Assembly (NCBI GenBank): GCA_947450325.1
Contig: CANFUT010000003.1
Location: 111,248 to 175,247 of the forward strand
DNA length: 64,000 nucleotides
Origin: Flavobacteriia bacterium
GTDB taxonomy: Bacteria > Bacteroidota > Bacteroidia > Flavobacteriales_D > Crocinitomicaceae
Reading direction: 5' to 3'
The notes under the pieces are model-generated. The model was not told the origin of the DNA, searched no databases, and worked only from the letters and a program-made list of their open reading frames with translations. Both the position numbers and the translations under genes were made by a program. Numbering within the stretch: the first letter of the stretch is position 1; each line of letters begins with the position of its first letter. Positions 1 through 9,914 of this stretch are shown here, one piece after another.

Positions 1-3000
1 AATTCAATACAAAACCAATACACTAAAAAGATTTTTATTTTGACAATTGAAAATAGTGGTTCTTATGTTTGGAATTACACTTTAGGCTCAGAAAGTGATA
101 TTTCATCCACCTCAGTTTCAGTTGATCCTAATAATAATGTTTTTGTCACAGGATTTTTTAGTTGTGCTTTAAATCAATTACATGATTCTGTTCCAGCTCT
201 ATGGAATTCTGTCGGGTTTAAAGATCCTTTTGTTTTGAAAGTCTCAGGGCAAGGGAATTTCATTTACGCCAAACAATTGGGAGGAAAAATGGATGATGTT
301 GGTCATGGAATTGCAGTCAAGTCGGTTGATAAACCAATACTTTGTGGTGGATTTACTAAACCAATGAATATCGCTCCAACTTCAACTGCTTCGGTTGCAA
401 GTGCAAATAATAATTATCAATTGAGAGCGCTATCCGCTGAAGTTGGACAATTTTATTTTACAGGAGATAGCACCAGAAATTCGTTTTTGTTAAAATATAT
501 TGACGTCAATTACGCAAGTTACAATTACTACAATATCCAAACATCAGATAGCTTGATCGGATTTATTAATAATGATATAGATACAATTCATTTCTGTAAC
601 ATTACTAGTATTGGTTATAATCCTTTAACTTGGAATTTTTATGGACCTTCATATTTTTATTCTTGGAATAACGGTATGAGTCATCAGTCAATAGATGTAA
701 CTACTACTGGTGATTTTTCTGTAACCGTTAATCGAAATGACGGCTGTGCGACGGATATTGATAGTATTTATATGATTGCTGATCCAATTCCAGTGTTGCC
801 ATTGTTATCAGATGATGTAGTTCAATATACCAATCAAATAGCCAATCCGCCGACATATCATTATGGAAGTTATCATTTTTGTTATCCAAATCCGATTGTT
901 GTAAATTATACAAACCTAGCACCAGGGACAACAATGACAACTTTGGAACCTGATGATAATTTGATTCCGGGAATTGGTCCAAACACACATTCGCTATACG
1001 GAGCATATATAATCACTGTTGATAATGGAATGTGCCAAAAGTCAGGCGCTTTTGACATAGAATACGATTATTCTCCTCCACATGATACCATAGATCCTCA
1101 AATTTCTAGTACGAGTCCATTTGTAAATGATTCAATAACAATATGTAAAGGTCAATCAGTTAATTTTTTCGCTTACGACCTTATGACTAATCCTTTAGGG
1201 AATTATCAGCCATTTCAAGAACCAGTTGTTACAGCCTATTTTACGGTGAATGGAAATGTTTACATGGCAGGATATGATTTTAGTATAGGTTTTGATCCAA
1301 TTGTTTCTGGAAACTATCTTGTAGAATTTGATATTATTTTAGGTTATAATAATTTATGTGGTATTGATACTTCTCATTTTCATGCTCAAAGAACATACTA
1401 TATTGAGGTTTTACCACTACCAAATTTCAATGCTACAATTATTGGGGACAATCTTCTCTGTGAAAATGGTTCTATTTTTCTAACTATTTCAAATACAAAT
1501 TCCAATTTAAATTGGTCTGGTCCGGGGATTTCGTGGGAAAGTGTTTCGGGAGATAGTATTGAAGTAAATCAGCCTGGAACTTATACATATTCAGGAATTT
1601 TGGTAGATCCAGTTACAGGTTGTCAGAAAGAAATAATAATTAACAAAACAATTACATTGAAAGTTGCTCCAAATATTTTGTCAAATCCACTCGACGGAAT
1701 AATTTGTCCCAATGATACTGCCTTTTTATCATTACCAAGTATTTATCAATCTTATCAGTGGGTTGGTCCAGATGGTGATACAATTTCATATTTAAATACT
1801 TATGAAGGTATGAATCAAGGATTTTATTATTGTCATGTAGTGGACAATCAAGGATGCAATCTAACAACACCACCGTTTGAATTAAAGGAGTTTACAACGC
1901 CGAGTGTTTCAATTTTTCCACAAAATTTTATTTGTGAAAATGAATCAGTAACCATTTCTATAAACTATACTGGATCACCTAATTTTCAATGGTCACCAAT
2001 CGCAAGTACAGCAGACGAATTAACCGTTAGTCAGCCTGGAACTTATAGTGTTACCATACAACAATGCGGAATTACATTAACAGAAAGTATAACAATTGTA
2101 GACGCTTCTTTTAATCCGATAATTTCTGCAACGGATACACTTATTTGCTTTGGTGAAGAAATTGCAATTACAGGCAATATAAACAATGCTGCTTATCAAT
2201 GGACTAATGGCGAATTTTCCTCAGGAGCTTTGACAGTCAATCAAGTCGGAAGTTATAGCGCAACTGTGACAAATGATTATGGCTGCGTTGAGCAATCCAA
2301 TACGATTAATGTTTCCTCTGTTGCAGGTTCTTTTCCACCGCCAATGGATAGTTTAGTTGTTTGTGTTGGTTCAGATGTAAATTTGATTGATACGAGTAAT
2401 TTTGATTTAAATTGGTATGATTTGGATACTAATTTCTTGCAAACTACCTCGTTGTTAACAATTCCAACAATTCTACATGATACAGCATTCTTAATTGCTT
2501 ATTCAGTTGAATTTTGTCAACCAACTTACAAACACATTTTAGTTGATGTTGTTGATTCAATTTCAGCTTATTCTTTGTCTGCAGACACCATGATTTGCGT
2601 AGGTGAAAATATTTCTTTGTTTTTGGATCATGCGCCAACGGCTAATTTTGAATGGTTTAATGGTAACTCGACTAGTGATGAGGTTGTTGTAAATCAACCA
2701 GGTTTTTATACCATTTCCATTCAAGAATGTGGTTTTGCAATCACTGATAGTATAGAAATTCATGATGCGAGTTTTGACGCTTTATTGATTGCTTCAGATA
2801 CATTGATTTGCAATGGAGAAACCATTTTTACATCAACAATTCCAACAGATCCAACCAATGTAGTTTGGAATTCGACGACTCAAAATCCAATTGTTTTGGA
2901 CGTTACGCAACCAGGAATTTATTATGCAACAGTTACCAATGCCTACGGATGTTCAGATCAGTCGGACACAATTACTATAACCTTGGATACACTTTCACTG

Positions 3001-4395
3001 ATACCTTATGTTTTTGACGCAACAATTTGTGCAGGAACTGATATTGTTTTGCAAGATGCCTTATTAAATACGATTAATTGGTACTCGCAAGATACAGTGC
3101 TAATTTCAACTTCAAATCAATTTCAAATTTCGGGATTAATGAATGATACATCATTTATATATTCGCAAGTATCAGAAGTTTGCATGTTGACCTATCAAAC
3201 TGTGAATATTATTGTAGTTGATTCAATTGTTGATCTAGAAATTATTGGTGATTCCATTTTATGTCCAAACGAACAAACGTATTTCCATGTAAGTTCAAAT
3301 GAAATTGTGACTTGGTCCATACCAACTCAAATTTTAGGAACAACTAATTATATGTCTATTAATCAAAATGTATTGCAAAGTTCGCCTACAATCACAGTAA
3401 GTTTTTCAAATCAATGTTTTTCAGGCACTTTTACGGATTCAATATTTTATGTACAACCCGATTCTATCAGTTTTGAAAATGATTCAATTTTGGTTTGTAA
3501 ATATGATACGATTCCTTTATCTGTTGTTGAAGACGTTACGAATGTCACTTGGATTGGGAATTTCGGTTCCACAGATGGATTGACTTTGCCACTTACTACC
3601 CAAATTGGCAGTGGAATGATTACCGCCATAGCCGTTGATTTGAATGGATGTACAACAAATCCAATAACGATGATGTTGACGGTTTCTGCGTTAGATTTTA
3701 CGATTACAACTAATTCGGGAAATTATTGTCTAGGAAACGAAGGTTTCATTCAAGTAGCTACCAACGCTGATAGTTTGATTTGGAATACGCCTAATGGAAT
3801 TACCGATACAACTTATATTTCGTTTATTTCCAATCAAAACAGCAGTGGATTTTACGAAATTTCTGTTTGGGATACACTTGGGTGTCAGCTTGATTCTAGC
3901 ATTGGAATCGGTTATAATCCTGTGCCCGTTTTCAATTTAAATTCTGATACTTTGATTTGTATAAATGATATTTATACATACGTATTTCCTTCAGATACAA
4001 TTGAGTATACTTGGTCGGTTTATGGGCAAACAACCAATATTCCAATTACTGGAAATCAAGAGCTAATTTTAACTGCAACTTCTTTAGCAGGTTGTGTTTT
4101 TTCTGATACTTTGTTTGTAATGACAGCCGATTGTGAAGATGCCTTGCCAAATTTTGTCACATCAAATGGAGATGGAGTGAATGATTATTTTTACATAGAT
4201 GAAGCACTCATTTATCCAAAGAACCATTTATATCTATTCAATAGATGGGGTGAAAAAATATTTGAACAAGAAGGCTATCAAAACACTTTTGAAGGCTCAC
4301 GATTCAGCGAAGGAGTTTATTGGTATGTTTTTTATCAAGATCCGATTAACAATCCAAAAAAAGTGAAGCAAGGATTTTTGCATATTTATCATTAA
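1..4395 (+). CDS. T9SS type B-sorted giant secreted protein, 5' end outside window
   Basis: The frame is open from base 1, and the first possible start inside the window (TTG at 40) has no support, so the true start lies to the left and the gene is partial. The visible 1464 codons begin with segments like DPNNNVFVTG and GHGIAV (about 110-370), resembling SBBP/beta-propeller repeats of surface proteins. A long series of Ig-like/PKD-like modules follows, each with a Cys near its start and a Gly-x-Tyr strand near its end. The last about 85 residues (about 4140-4392) match the gliding-motility-associated (CHU_C, type B) T9SS sorting domain: SNGDGVNDYF, LYLFNRWGEKIF, EGVYWYVFY, QGFLHIYH. Probably exported by T9SS to the cell surface or medium. 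Its ligand or substrate cannot be told. A type A cargo gene follows after 13 bases. Confidence 0.85.
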   Translation, partial: NSIQNQYTKKIFILTIENSGSYVWNYTLGSESDISSTSVSVDPNNNVFVTGFFSCALNQLHDSVPALWNSVGFKDPFVLKVSGQGNFIYAKQLGGKMDDVGHGIAVKSVDKPILCGGFTKPMNIAPTSTASVASANNNYQLRALSAEVGQFYFTGDSTRNSFLLKYIDVNYASYNYYNIQTSDSLIGFINNDIDTIHFCNITSIGYNPLTWNFYGPSYFYSWNNGMSHQSIDVTTTGDFSVTVNRNDGCATDIDSIYMIADPIPVLPLLSDDVVQYTNQIANPPTYHYGSYHFCYPNPIVVNYTNLAPGTTMTTLEPDDNLIPGIGPNTHSLYGAYIITVDNGMCQKSGAFDIEYDYSPPHDTIDPQISSTSPFVNDSITICKGQSVNFFAYDLMTNPLGNYQPFQEPVVTAYFTVNGNVYMAGYDFSIGFDPIVSGNYLVEFDIILGYNNLCGIDTSHFHAQRTYYIEVLPLPNFNATIIGDNLLCENGSIFLTISNTNSNLNWSGPGISWESVSGDSIEVNQPGTYTYSGILVDPVTGCQKEIIINKTITLKVAPNILSNPLDGIICPNDTAFLSLPSIYQSYQWVGPDGDTISYLNTYEGMNQGFYYCHVVDNQGCNLTTPPFELKEFTTPSVSIFPQNFICENESVTISINYTGSPNFQWSPIASTADELTVSQPGTYSVTIQQCGITLTESITIVDASFNPIISATDTLICFGEEIAITGNINNAAYQWTNGEFSSGALTVNQVGSYSATVTNDYGCVEQSNTINVSSVAGSFPPPMDSLVVCVGSDVNLIDTSNFDLNWYDLDTNFLQTTSLLTIPTILHDTAFLIAYSVEFCQPTYKHILVDVVDSISAYSLSADTMICVGENISLFLDHAPTANFEWFNGNSTSDEVVVNQPGFYTISIQECGFAITDSIEIHDASFDALLIASDTLICNGETIFTSTIPTDPTNVVWNSTTQNPIVLDVTQPGIYYATVTNAYGCSDQSDTITITLDTLSLIPYVFDATICAGTDIVLQDALLNTINWYSQDTVLISTSNQFQISGLMNDTSFIYSQVSEVCMLTYQTVNIIVVDSIVDLEIIGDSILCPNEQTYFHVSSNEIVTWSIPTQILGTTNYMSINQNVLQSSPTITVSFSNQCFSGTFTDSIFYVQPDSISFENDSILVCKYDTIPLSVVEDVTNVTWIGNFGSTDGLTLPLTTQIGSGMITAIAVDLNGCTTNPITMMLTVSALDFTITTNSGNYCLGNEGFIQVATNADSLIWNTPNGITDTTYISFISNQNSSGFYEISVWDTLGCQLDSSIGIGYNPVPVFNLNSDTLICINDIYTYVFPSDTIEYTWSVYGQTTNIPITGNQELILTATSLAGCVFSDTLFVMTADCEDALPNFVTSNGDGVNDYFYIDEALIYPKNHLYLFNRWGEKIFEQEGYQNTFEGSRFSEGVYWYVFYQDPINNPKKVKQGFLHIYH

Positions 4396-4408
4396 CAATT
4401 AAAAACCA

Positions 4409-5578
4409 ATGAGAAAATTATTTGTTCAATTACTTTTCATTCTAATGACAATTAATTTTCATGCACAAAATGTAAGAGGTTTTTATGTGAATGGTTTTAA
4501 TTCTATTTTGGGAAATCAATCAAGAGAAGATAGCTTGCTGCGATTTGCTGAAAACAATGGGTTTAATTATTTGATTTTGTATGAAGTTCATTTGGTACAC
4601 AATGCAAATCCATTGACAAATGTCAGTTCATCTCAAACTTTTGCCAATTTTATCTCCAAGGCAAAAACGCAGTCTGGAATCAATCAAATCGGTGTCGCTG
4701 CTGAAAATTATTGGTTTTTTAGCAATGTGATTGCTGTTTATAATCAGCAGCACACAGCTTTAAACGAAAAAGTCGATGTTTATAATTTTGAATTTGAATT
4801 TTGGATTCCTACCTCTGTTGAATCTGCAGCTTATTATTGTACAACCTATCTGCAACCAAATGCTTTAACTTGCGACACTGCTGGCGCATTTCAATTTTAT
4901 ATAAAAAATTTACATCAAATCGATTCTCTCTCTAATGCAAATGGACAGCTTTCTGAAGCTTATTTTGGATTTTTTAACGCTGGTCAAGGGAATCAAATCG
5001 TGCAGACAGGAGTTGACAGAGTTTTGTTGAGTATTTATCTTCCAACTTCTAATTATTCCGCAAGTTATCAATACAATTATGTGAAGCCCAGACTTCAAAA
5101 CTTGGCAACTTCTCAAATTCCAATCAAAGTGCTACCGATTTATAGTGCTGAACCCAATTTTATGAAATCATGGGTTGATACAAATCCATTTTTTGAGCCT
5201 TTTACGACAATTGAAAACAGTCTACAAACTGAAACAGCTTCGTGGAAAAATTACATTAGTTTAGAAGGAATTCAATGGTTTGCTTACAGTTTTATGCCAA
5301 TGAAAAATTTAGATCTATCAGTTGGTGAAAACCAAATTCAGAAAAAAATCAATTGTAATATATTTCCAAATCCAAGCACGCACTTCCTTCAAATTAAACT
5401 AGAAGACACTCAAAATGAAGCGCAGTTTTGCTTGTATGATTTAAGTGGAAAATTGATTGCTGAGCAGGATTTTAAACAAGAAATTACTGTTTCAACGAAT
5501 GAATTTCCAATTGGGCTATACTTGTTAGAGGTAAAATTAAATGACTCAGAATCTAACTTCAAGTTGATTATAGAGTAG
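4409..5578 (+). CDS. Secreted protein with T9SS type A sorting domain
   Basis: 389 residues. Residues 1-19 form a signal peptide (MRKLF then a hydrophobic run ending FHAQ). The last about 75 residues have the type A Por-secretion signature: NIFPNPSTHFLQIKL, LYDLSGKLI, FPIGLYLLEVKL, ending FKLIIE. The middle (about 20-300) starts VRGFYVNGFNSILG and has alternating helices and strands with many aromatics, which could be a TIM-barrel-like or hydrolase-like fold, but I recognise no catalytic motif. The gene starts 13 bases after the preceding type B cargo gene, so the two are probably cotranscribed. Export and surface anchoring are well supported; the function of the mature domain is unknown. Confidence 0.8.
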   Translation: MRKLFVQLLFILMTINFHAQNVRGFYVNGFNSILGNQSREDSLLRFAENNGFNYLILYEVHLVHNANPLTNVSSSQTFANFISKAKTQSGINQIGVAAENYWFFSNVIAVYNQQHTALNEKVDVYNFEFEFWIPTSVESAAYYCTTYLQPNALTCDTAGAFQFYIKNLHQIDSLSNANGQLSEAYFGFFNAGQGNQIVQTGVDRVLLSIYLPTSNYSASYQYNYVKPRLQNLATSQIPIKVLPIYSAEPNFMKSWVDTNPFFEPFTTIENSLQTETASWKNYISLEGIQWFAYSFMPMKNLDLSVGENQIQKKINCNIFPNPSTHFLQIKLEDTQNEAQFCLYDLSGKLIAEQDFKQEITVSTNEFPIGLYLLEVKLNDSESNFKLIIE

Positions 5579-5631
5579 CGCATTATCTTGTGATGTTTTG
5601 TTAATTCTAGCTTCTTGCAGACTTAATTCAG

Positions 5632-5639
5632 TATTTTTG
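5632..5639 (+). promoter_or_regulatory. -7 element (TATTTTTG) for the thioesterase gene
   Basis: Exact match to the Bacteroidota -7 consensus TAnnTTTG, 22 bases before the ATG at 5662. The nearest TTG (5615-5617) is only 14 bases upstream, shorter than the usual 17-22, so the -33 part is weak. Confidence 0.4.
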
Positions 5640-5661
5640 GATTTTAATACATACAATTACA

Positions 5662-6105
5662 ATGGATAATATTTTCAAAAGCAAAGTGATTTGGGCACAA
5701 ATGGATGCCAACAGACATTTAAGACATTCTGCATATGCTGATTTAGCTGCACAAGCAAGAATAGAATTACTCGAAGCGATCAATCTAAGTATGGAAACTT
5801 TTGCTAAGCTAAAATTAGGTCCAATTTTGTTTAGAGAGGAATTAGTATACCTGCGAGAAATAACTGGTTCCCAAAATATCGAGATAAAAACAGTGATGAC
5901 TAAAACAAGAACAGATGGTTCAAGATGGTCGATAAGACACGAAGTATTTAGAGAAGATGGAATTAAGTCAGCAATAATTAATGTTGATGGCGCTTGGCTC
6001 AATATGGTCGACAGAAAATTAACATCCCTTCCTGAAGAATATGCTGGACTTTTTCAGCAAGTACCAAAAAGTGAAGATTTTATTTTAGAAGAAATTTCTA
6101 AATAA
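5662..6105 (+). CDS. Acyl-CoA thioesterase, hotdog fold (4HBT family)
   Basis: 147 residues, the usual length for single-hotdog thioesterases. The N-terminal motif WAQMDANRHLRHSAYADLA matches the D-x-N-x-H-(x3)-Y active-site loop of the 4-hydroxybenzoyl-CoA thioesterase family, with the Asp near residue 15 as probable catalytic residue. A central helix and strands (REELVYLREI, RHEVFREDG) complete the fold. It should hydrolyse acyl-CoA in the cytoplasm; the acyl chain cannot be told. The gene stands alone, with its own -7 element and a strong hairpin terminator shared with the convergent gene downstream. Confidence 0.8.
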   Translation: MDNIFKSKVIWAQMDANRHLRHSAYADLAAQARIELLEAINLSMETFAKLKLGPILFREELVYLREITGSQNIEIKTVMTKTRTDGSRWSIRHEVFREDGIKSAIINVDGAWLNMVDRKLTSLPEEYAGLFQQVPKSEDFILEEISK

Positions 6106-6110
6106 ACATA

Positions 6111-6136
6111 AAAGGCTGTTCGATTGAACAGCCTTT
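6111..6136. terminator. Bidirectional hairpin terminator
   Basis: Perfect 11-base stem AAAGGCTGTTC / GAACAGCCTTT with loop GATT, lying between two convergent genes (ends at 6105 and 6155). The stem carries A/T ends that give a U-rich tail on either strand, so it can serve both genes. Confidence 0.85.
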
Positions 6137-6154
6137 ACTTTTGCAATAATTCGT

Positions 6155-8398
6155 TTATCTTAATAGATTCACACTTCCCATCAACAATTTTCTTTCGTCT
6201 GACGAGATCGTTTTAAATTCTATTTTCCAAGTGTAAGTATCGTCTTTTACAATTCCTTGAGTTCCGTTATATGTCCCATCCCATCCGTAATTGACGTCAT
6301 TTGATTCAAATACTATTTCTCCCCATCGGTCGTAAATTAGCATCTTATAATCATTTGGATCAAATCCTGAAGTGAAAATTGGTTTAAAAACAGGATTGTG
6401 CTCATCTTGATCTGGCGTAAATGTGTTTGGAATGTAATAAATTAACTCATCTTGAACTTCGATATTCACTTTGGCAGTATCACTACAACCATCTGCTGAG
6501 TATGCGATTAATGTAATCTGATAACTAGCAGCAAATTCAGCAGGGAAGGTGTGTTCTGGATTTTCAAGAACTGAAGTTCCCGATGCATCCCCAAAATTCC
6601 ATGAATAGGTGTTTGCACCCGTTGATGCATTTACCATATTTGTTGTAGTTGCTAAAATTGAAAGCACAGATGGATTAGCAGTAAAATCGGCAACTGGATT
6701 TGGGAAAGCACAAACCATTGCAGGATAAGTTGTTTGTCCAATACATCCATTTGGAGTTGTTGCTATTAATGTTACATCATAACATCCAGCAGCAGTGTAT
6801 ATAGCTGATGCTGAATTTGCATTAGTTGATGTGGTTCCGTTTCCAAGTACCCATTGATATGTATTGTTTGTTGGGTTTGAGTTTGTGTAAGTAACAGTTA
6901 ATGGAATACAACCACTAGTTATTGAAGGTGTAAAATCAACAATTGGAGTAGGAACTACAGTTATTGTCATTTGATCTGTCCCTGTACAACCTCCTGCATC
7001 AGTTCCTACAACAGTGTATATCGTTGTTGTCGATGGAGCAAAAGCAACCCCATTTGTTACACTGTTATCCCAAGCATAAGTTAAACCTCCAGTAGCGCTG
7101 CAAACTGCAGTTGCACCCGAACAAATAGTTAAATCTGCTCCAGCATTAATGCTGGCACCAGGGTTTACAGTAACTGTAATTTGATCAGTTGAAGTACAAG
7201 TTCCTGTTGTTCCAGTTACTGTATATGTTGTGGTAGCAGCTGGAGTAAAGGGAACACCATTTGTAACAGCTGGATCACTCCATGTATAAGTTGCTGCATT
7301 CGTAGCATTGAATGTTACCGTTTGACCAACACATATTGTTTGATCTGGTCCTGCATTCACTGTTGCGGAATTAACTACAACAGTCGTGCTAGAAGTACAC
7401 GTTACTCCATTTAAAGTGGTTGAAACTGTATAAACGTAACTACCAGGAGTGTTTACAATAAATCCAGTTGGATTTTGGAGATTTGACACAAAACCGTTTG
7501 GACCAGTCCATGAATAAGATGTAGCACCAGTAACAGCAGTTGCAGTAAGATTAACGGTTCCCCCAACACAAATTGGTCCGTTGTTTCCAGCGGTAATTGA
7601 ACATCCACATGAATTTACCGTGATTGTTGTATTTACAGTAGAAAGTGAACCAGGACAAAGTGAAGATGTTGAAGGTAATGTAGAAGTTGCAGAAAATGTA
7701 TACGTTCCAGGAGAGGGAGGTGTCACAGTAACGTTCGCTCCAGAACCTGATAGATATGGAGAGGAGCCCCAAGTATATGTACCATCTCCACCGGATGCGG
7801 TCAAATTAACACTTTCTCCAGGACAAATACTTGTAGTTGATGCTACTACAGAGAGAGGTGTGGATACCCCAGTATTTGCACCAATAATATAGTCACATAC
7901 ATCACCAGCGTTTCCGTCAATCATTATGTAATAAGTCTGACCAGGAGTTAAACCCGTTGCTGAAATATTTGCAGGTCCTGCAGTAGCAGTTCCAGGATTC
8001 CAACAATTGTAGCTAGTTACTGCCCCTGCACAGGGTTGAGCAGACGAAAAAATCATAATCTGAATTCCATATCCATCTTGTGAACTTGTTAACCAAACAT
8101 CGAATGAAATGGAGCTTGAAGACGCTGTAAAAGATAGAAACGAATTATTTTCTATAGAGCCACAAAAGTTATTATTTAAACTATTCCAATAATCTGCAGT
8201 ATAACTAGACGAAGTAGTTCCACAATAGCCGTTTAAATCGCAAATTGGAGTTGCTTGATCACACGTGTTTCCTGGTGCTGTATTACCAACACAATTGGGT
8301 GCAGGGGAAGTTGGTGTCCCTACATCATAAGGTCCGGTACTTGCAAAGAGTGTAAGACTCGATGAAACAAAAACTAAAATTAGGAGCAAATTTTTCAT
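6155..8398 (-). CDS. T9SS type B-sorted protein with Ig-like and PKD domains
   Basis: 747 residues. A signal peptide (residues 1-19, MKNLLLILVFV...LFAS) is followed by a Cys-rich N-terminal module (about 30-175, with CDQATPICDLNGYCG and a GLTPGQTYYIMIDG strand) common in Bacteroidota surface proteins. Then come four or five Ig-like modules (about 180-480) and two PKD modules (about 485-650; QWVLGNGTTST, YSWNFGDASG). The C-terminus is a CHU_C/type B sorting domain (YIPNTFTPDQDEHN, MLIYDRWGEIVFES, YNGTQGIVKDDTYTWKI). Exported by T9SS, probably structural or adhesive. A gene for a small secreted protein lies 31 bases upstream and is probably cotranscribed. Confidence 0.88.
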   Translation of the reverse strand: MKNLLLILVFVSSSLTLFASTGPYDVGTPTSPAPNCVGNTAPGNTCDQATPICDLNGYCGTTSSSYTADYWNSLNNNFCGSIENNSFLSFTASSSSISFDVWLTSSQDGYGIQIMIFSSAQPCAGAVTSYNCWNPGTATAGPANISATGLTPGQTYYIMIDGNAGDVCDYIIGANTGVSTPLSVVASTTSICPGESVNLTASGGDGTYTWGSSPYLSGSGANVTVTPPSPGTYTFSATSTLPSTSSLCPGSLSTVNTTITVNSCGCSITAGNNGPICVGGTVNLTATAVTGATSYSWTGPNGFVSNLQNPTGFIVNTPGSYVYTVSTTLNGVTCTSSTTVVVNSATVNAGPDQTICVGQTVTFNATNAATYTWSDPAVTNGVPFTPAATTTYTVTGTTGTCTSTDQITVTVNPGASINAGADLTICSGATAVCSATGGLTYAWDNSVTNGVAFAPSTTTIYTVVGTDAGGCTGTDQMTITVVPTPIVDFTPSITSGCIPLTVTYTNSNPTNNTYQWVLGNGTTSTNANSASAIYTAAGCYDVTLIATTPNGCIGQTTYPAMVCAFPNPVADFTANPSVLSILATTTNMVNASTGANTYSWNFGDASGTSVLENPEHTFPAEFAASYQITLIAYSADGCSDTAKVNIEVQDELIYYIPNTFTPDQDEHNPVFKPIFTSGFDPNDYKMLIYDRWGEIVFESNDVNYGWDGTYNGTQGIVKDDTYTWKIEFKTISSDERKLLMGSVNLLR

Positions 8399-8429
8399 AA
8401 ACTTGGATTTTAAGAACTTATGAAGTTAA

Positions 8430-8813
8430 TTAATTTTTAATTAAATGAACTTGTTCAGTTCTAAGGGGTTTTACAATCGTAATAAAACACTCATTTTCGG
8501 TATTCTCTAGTATTTGAACAGTAAATCTTTCACGATCTTTTTTAGGATCTTCATTTCCAGGGAAATATTGTTCAACTTTATAACCGTCCGTAGTTGATTC
8601 AATGATTTTGAAGTATTTTAAAACTTGATTTTCTTTCAAAATTTGAAAGGTATTTCCAACGATTACAACTTGATCGTAAACATTAATAGGTTGACCTTCT
8701 ATCTGTTGGACATTATAAATCCCAGTTAAAGGAAACACAAAATTTGTTTGAGCTTTTATTGCAGACGAGCTTATTAATAATACAAGTAGCACTAGTAATT
8801 TTTTGATTCGCAT
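8430..8813 (-). CDS. Small secreted protein of unknown function
   Basis: 127 residues. Residues 1-21 are a clear signal peptide (MRIKKLLVLLVLL...IKAQ). The mature part (VFPLTGIYNVQQIEGQPINVYDQVVIVGN) is strand-rich and ends with ITIVKPLRTEQVHLIKN; there are no Cys pairs or catalytic motifs I recognise. It lies 31 bases upstream of a T9SS type B cargo gene on the same strand, so it may be periplasmic or surface-associated and work with that protein, but this is only positional. A TACATTTG -7 element sits 21 bases before its start. Confidence 0.6.
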   Translation of the reverse strand: MRIKKLLVLLVLLISSSAIKAQTNFVFPLTGIYNVQQIEGQPINVYDQVVIVGNTFQILKENQVLKYFKIIESTTDGYKVEQYFPGNEDPKKDRERFTVQILENTENECFITIVKPLRTEQVHLIKN

Positions 8814-8834
8814 AATTTATAATCTATTATTAAA

Positions 8835-8842
8835 CAAATGTA
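8835..8842 (-). promoter_or_regulatory. -7 element (TACATTTG) for the 8813-6155 operon
   Basis: Exact TAnnTTTG match on the minus strand, 21 bases before the ATG at 8813. No TTG at 17-22 bases upstream was found. Confidence 0.4.
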
Positions 8843-9036
8843 ATTATTGCTTTGACGTATAACTTTTCTTAAGGTTGTTATTTTTCATTAAAAAAATGAT
8901 TAAAAATCTTTGTTTTTAATCATTTTATTAACTATATATTTAATTGTTAATTATTTGACGAAATTTATAATTTTATTTCATTTCAGTTTTTAGATAAAAT
9001 TAATTTATTAAACTATCTTCGTTTAAAATTAATTAT

Positions 9037-9891
9037 ATGACAATTTATCCTTTAAATACGGGGAATTTTAAATTAGATGGTGGCGCAATGTTTGGTGTTG
9101 TTCCGAAAACTTTGTGGTCTAAAACAAATCCAGCTGATGAAAACAACATGTGCAACTGGTCTATGAGAAGCATGTTAATTCAAGATGGAAATAAATTGAT
9201 ATTAATTGATGCGGGAATAGGTGACAAGCAATCTGAAAAATTCTTTAGTCATTATTACATGAATGGCAACGATTCGCTTTCAGGAAATTTAGCGAAACTT
9301 GGATTTTCTAAAGATGATATTACAGATGTTTTCTTAACTCATTTACATTTTGACCATTGCGGCGGAGCGATTCAGTGGAACAAAGATCACACTGCTTTTG
9401 AACCAGTTTTTAAAAATGCAACTTATTGGAGTACAGAAAATCACTGGAAATGGGCAACAGAGCCAAATCCCCGTGAAAAAGCCTCATTTCTTTCGGAAAA
9501 TATTTTGCCAATCCAAGAAAGTGGACAATTGAAATTTGTTGACAGAACCGGCAATTATACCCAAAATGTATTTTCCAATTTTGATGTGTTGTTTGTTGAT
9601 GGTCATACAGAAAGCATGATGATCCCACACATTCAATACAAAGATAAAACCGTTGTTTTTATGGCTGATTTACTGCCAAGTACAGGACATGTTCCATTGC
9701 CTTATGTCATGGGTTATGATACACGCCCCTTGATTACAATGGCTGAAAAAGAGATTTTTTTAAATGAAGCTGCAAACAAAGAATTCGTTTTATTCTTGGA
9801 ACATGATAGTGTGAACGAATGCTGCACCTTACAGAATACCGAAAAAGGAGTTAGACTTAAAGATTCATTTGCTTTTTCAGAATTATTTTGA
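9037..9891 (+). CDS. MBL-fold metallo-hydrolase
   Basis: 284 residues, full length for a single-domain metallo-beta-lactamase-fold hydrolase. The zinc motif HLHFDH is at residues 102-107 (HxHxDH), preceded by LILIDAGIGDKQ (strand with Asp) and followed by the later ligand regions DGHTESMMIPH and FMADLLPSTGHVP. Such enzymes hydrolyse lactones, thioesters or phosphoesters; no signal peptide is seen, so it is probably cytoplasmic. It lies 23 bases ahead of an AlkB-type hydroxylase gene and is likely cotranscribed with it and the next oxidoreductase. A role on a lactone or ester made in that pathway is inference. No reason to call it an antibiotic beta-lactamase. Confidence 0.8.
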   Translation: MTIYPLNTGNFKLDGGAMFGVVPKTLWSKTNPADENNMCNWSMRSMLIQDGNKLILIDAGIGDKQSEKFFSHYYMNGNDSLSGNLAKLGFSKDDITDVFLTHLHFDHCGGAIQWNKDHTAFEPVFKNATYWSTENHWKWATEPNPREKASFLSENILPIQESGQLKFVDRTGNYTQNVFSNFDVLFVDGHTESMMIPHIQYKDKTVVFMADLLPSTGHVPLPYVMGYDTRPLITMAEKEIFLNEAANKEFVLFLEHDSVNECCTLQNTEKGVRLKDSFAFSELF

Positions 9892-9914
9892 ATTTAACGA
9901 TGTTTTAAAAAGCT

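Noticed and set aside
7581..7892. 103-codon plus-strand frame opposite the T9SS gene at 6155-8398
   Set aside because: Antisense to repetitive Ig-like coding sequence, Val/Pro/Glu-biased, no start context or family match.
9037..9891. Beta-lactamase resistance gene
   Set aside because: Only the general MBL fold is seen; no signal peptide, and the context is an oxidation cluster.
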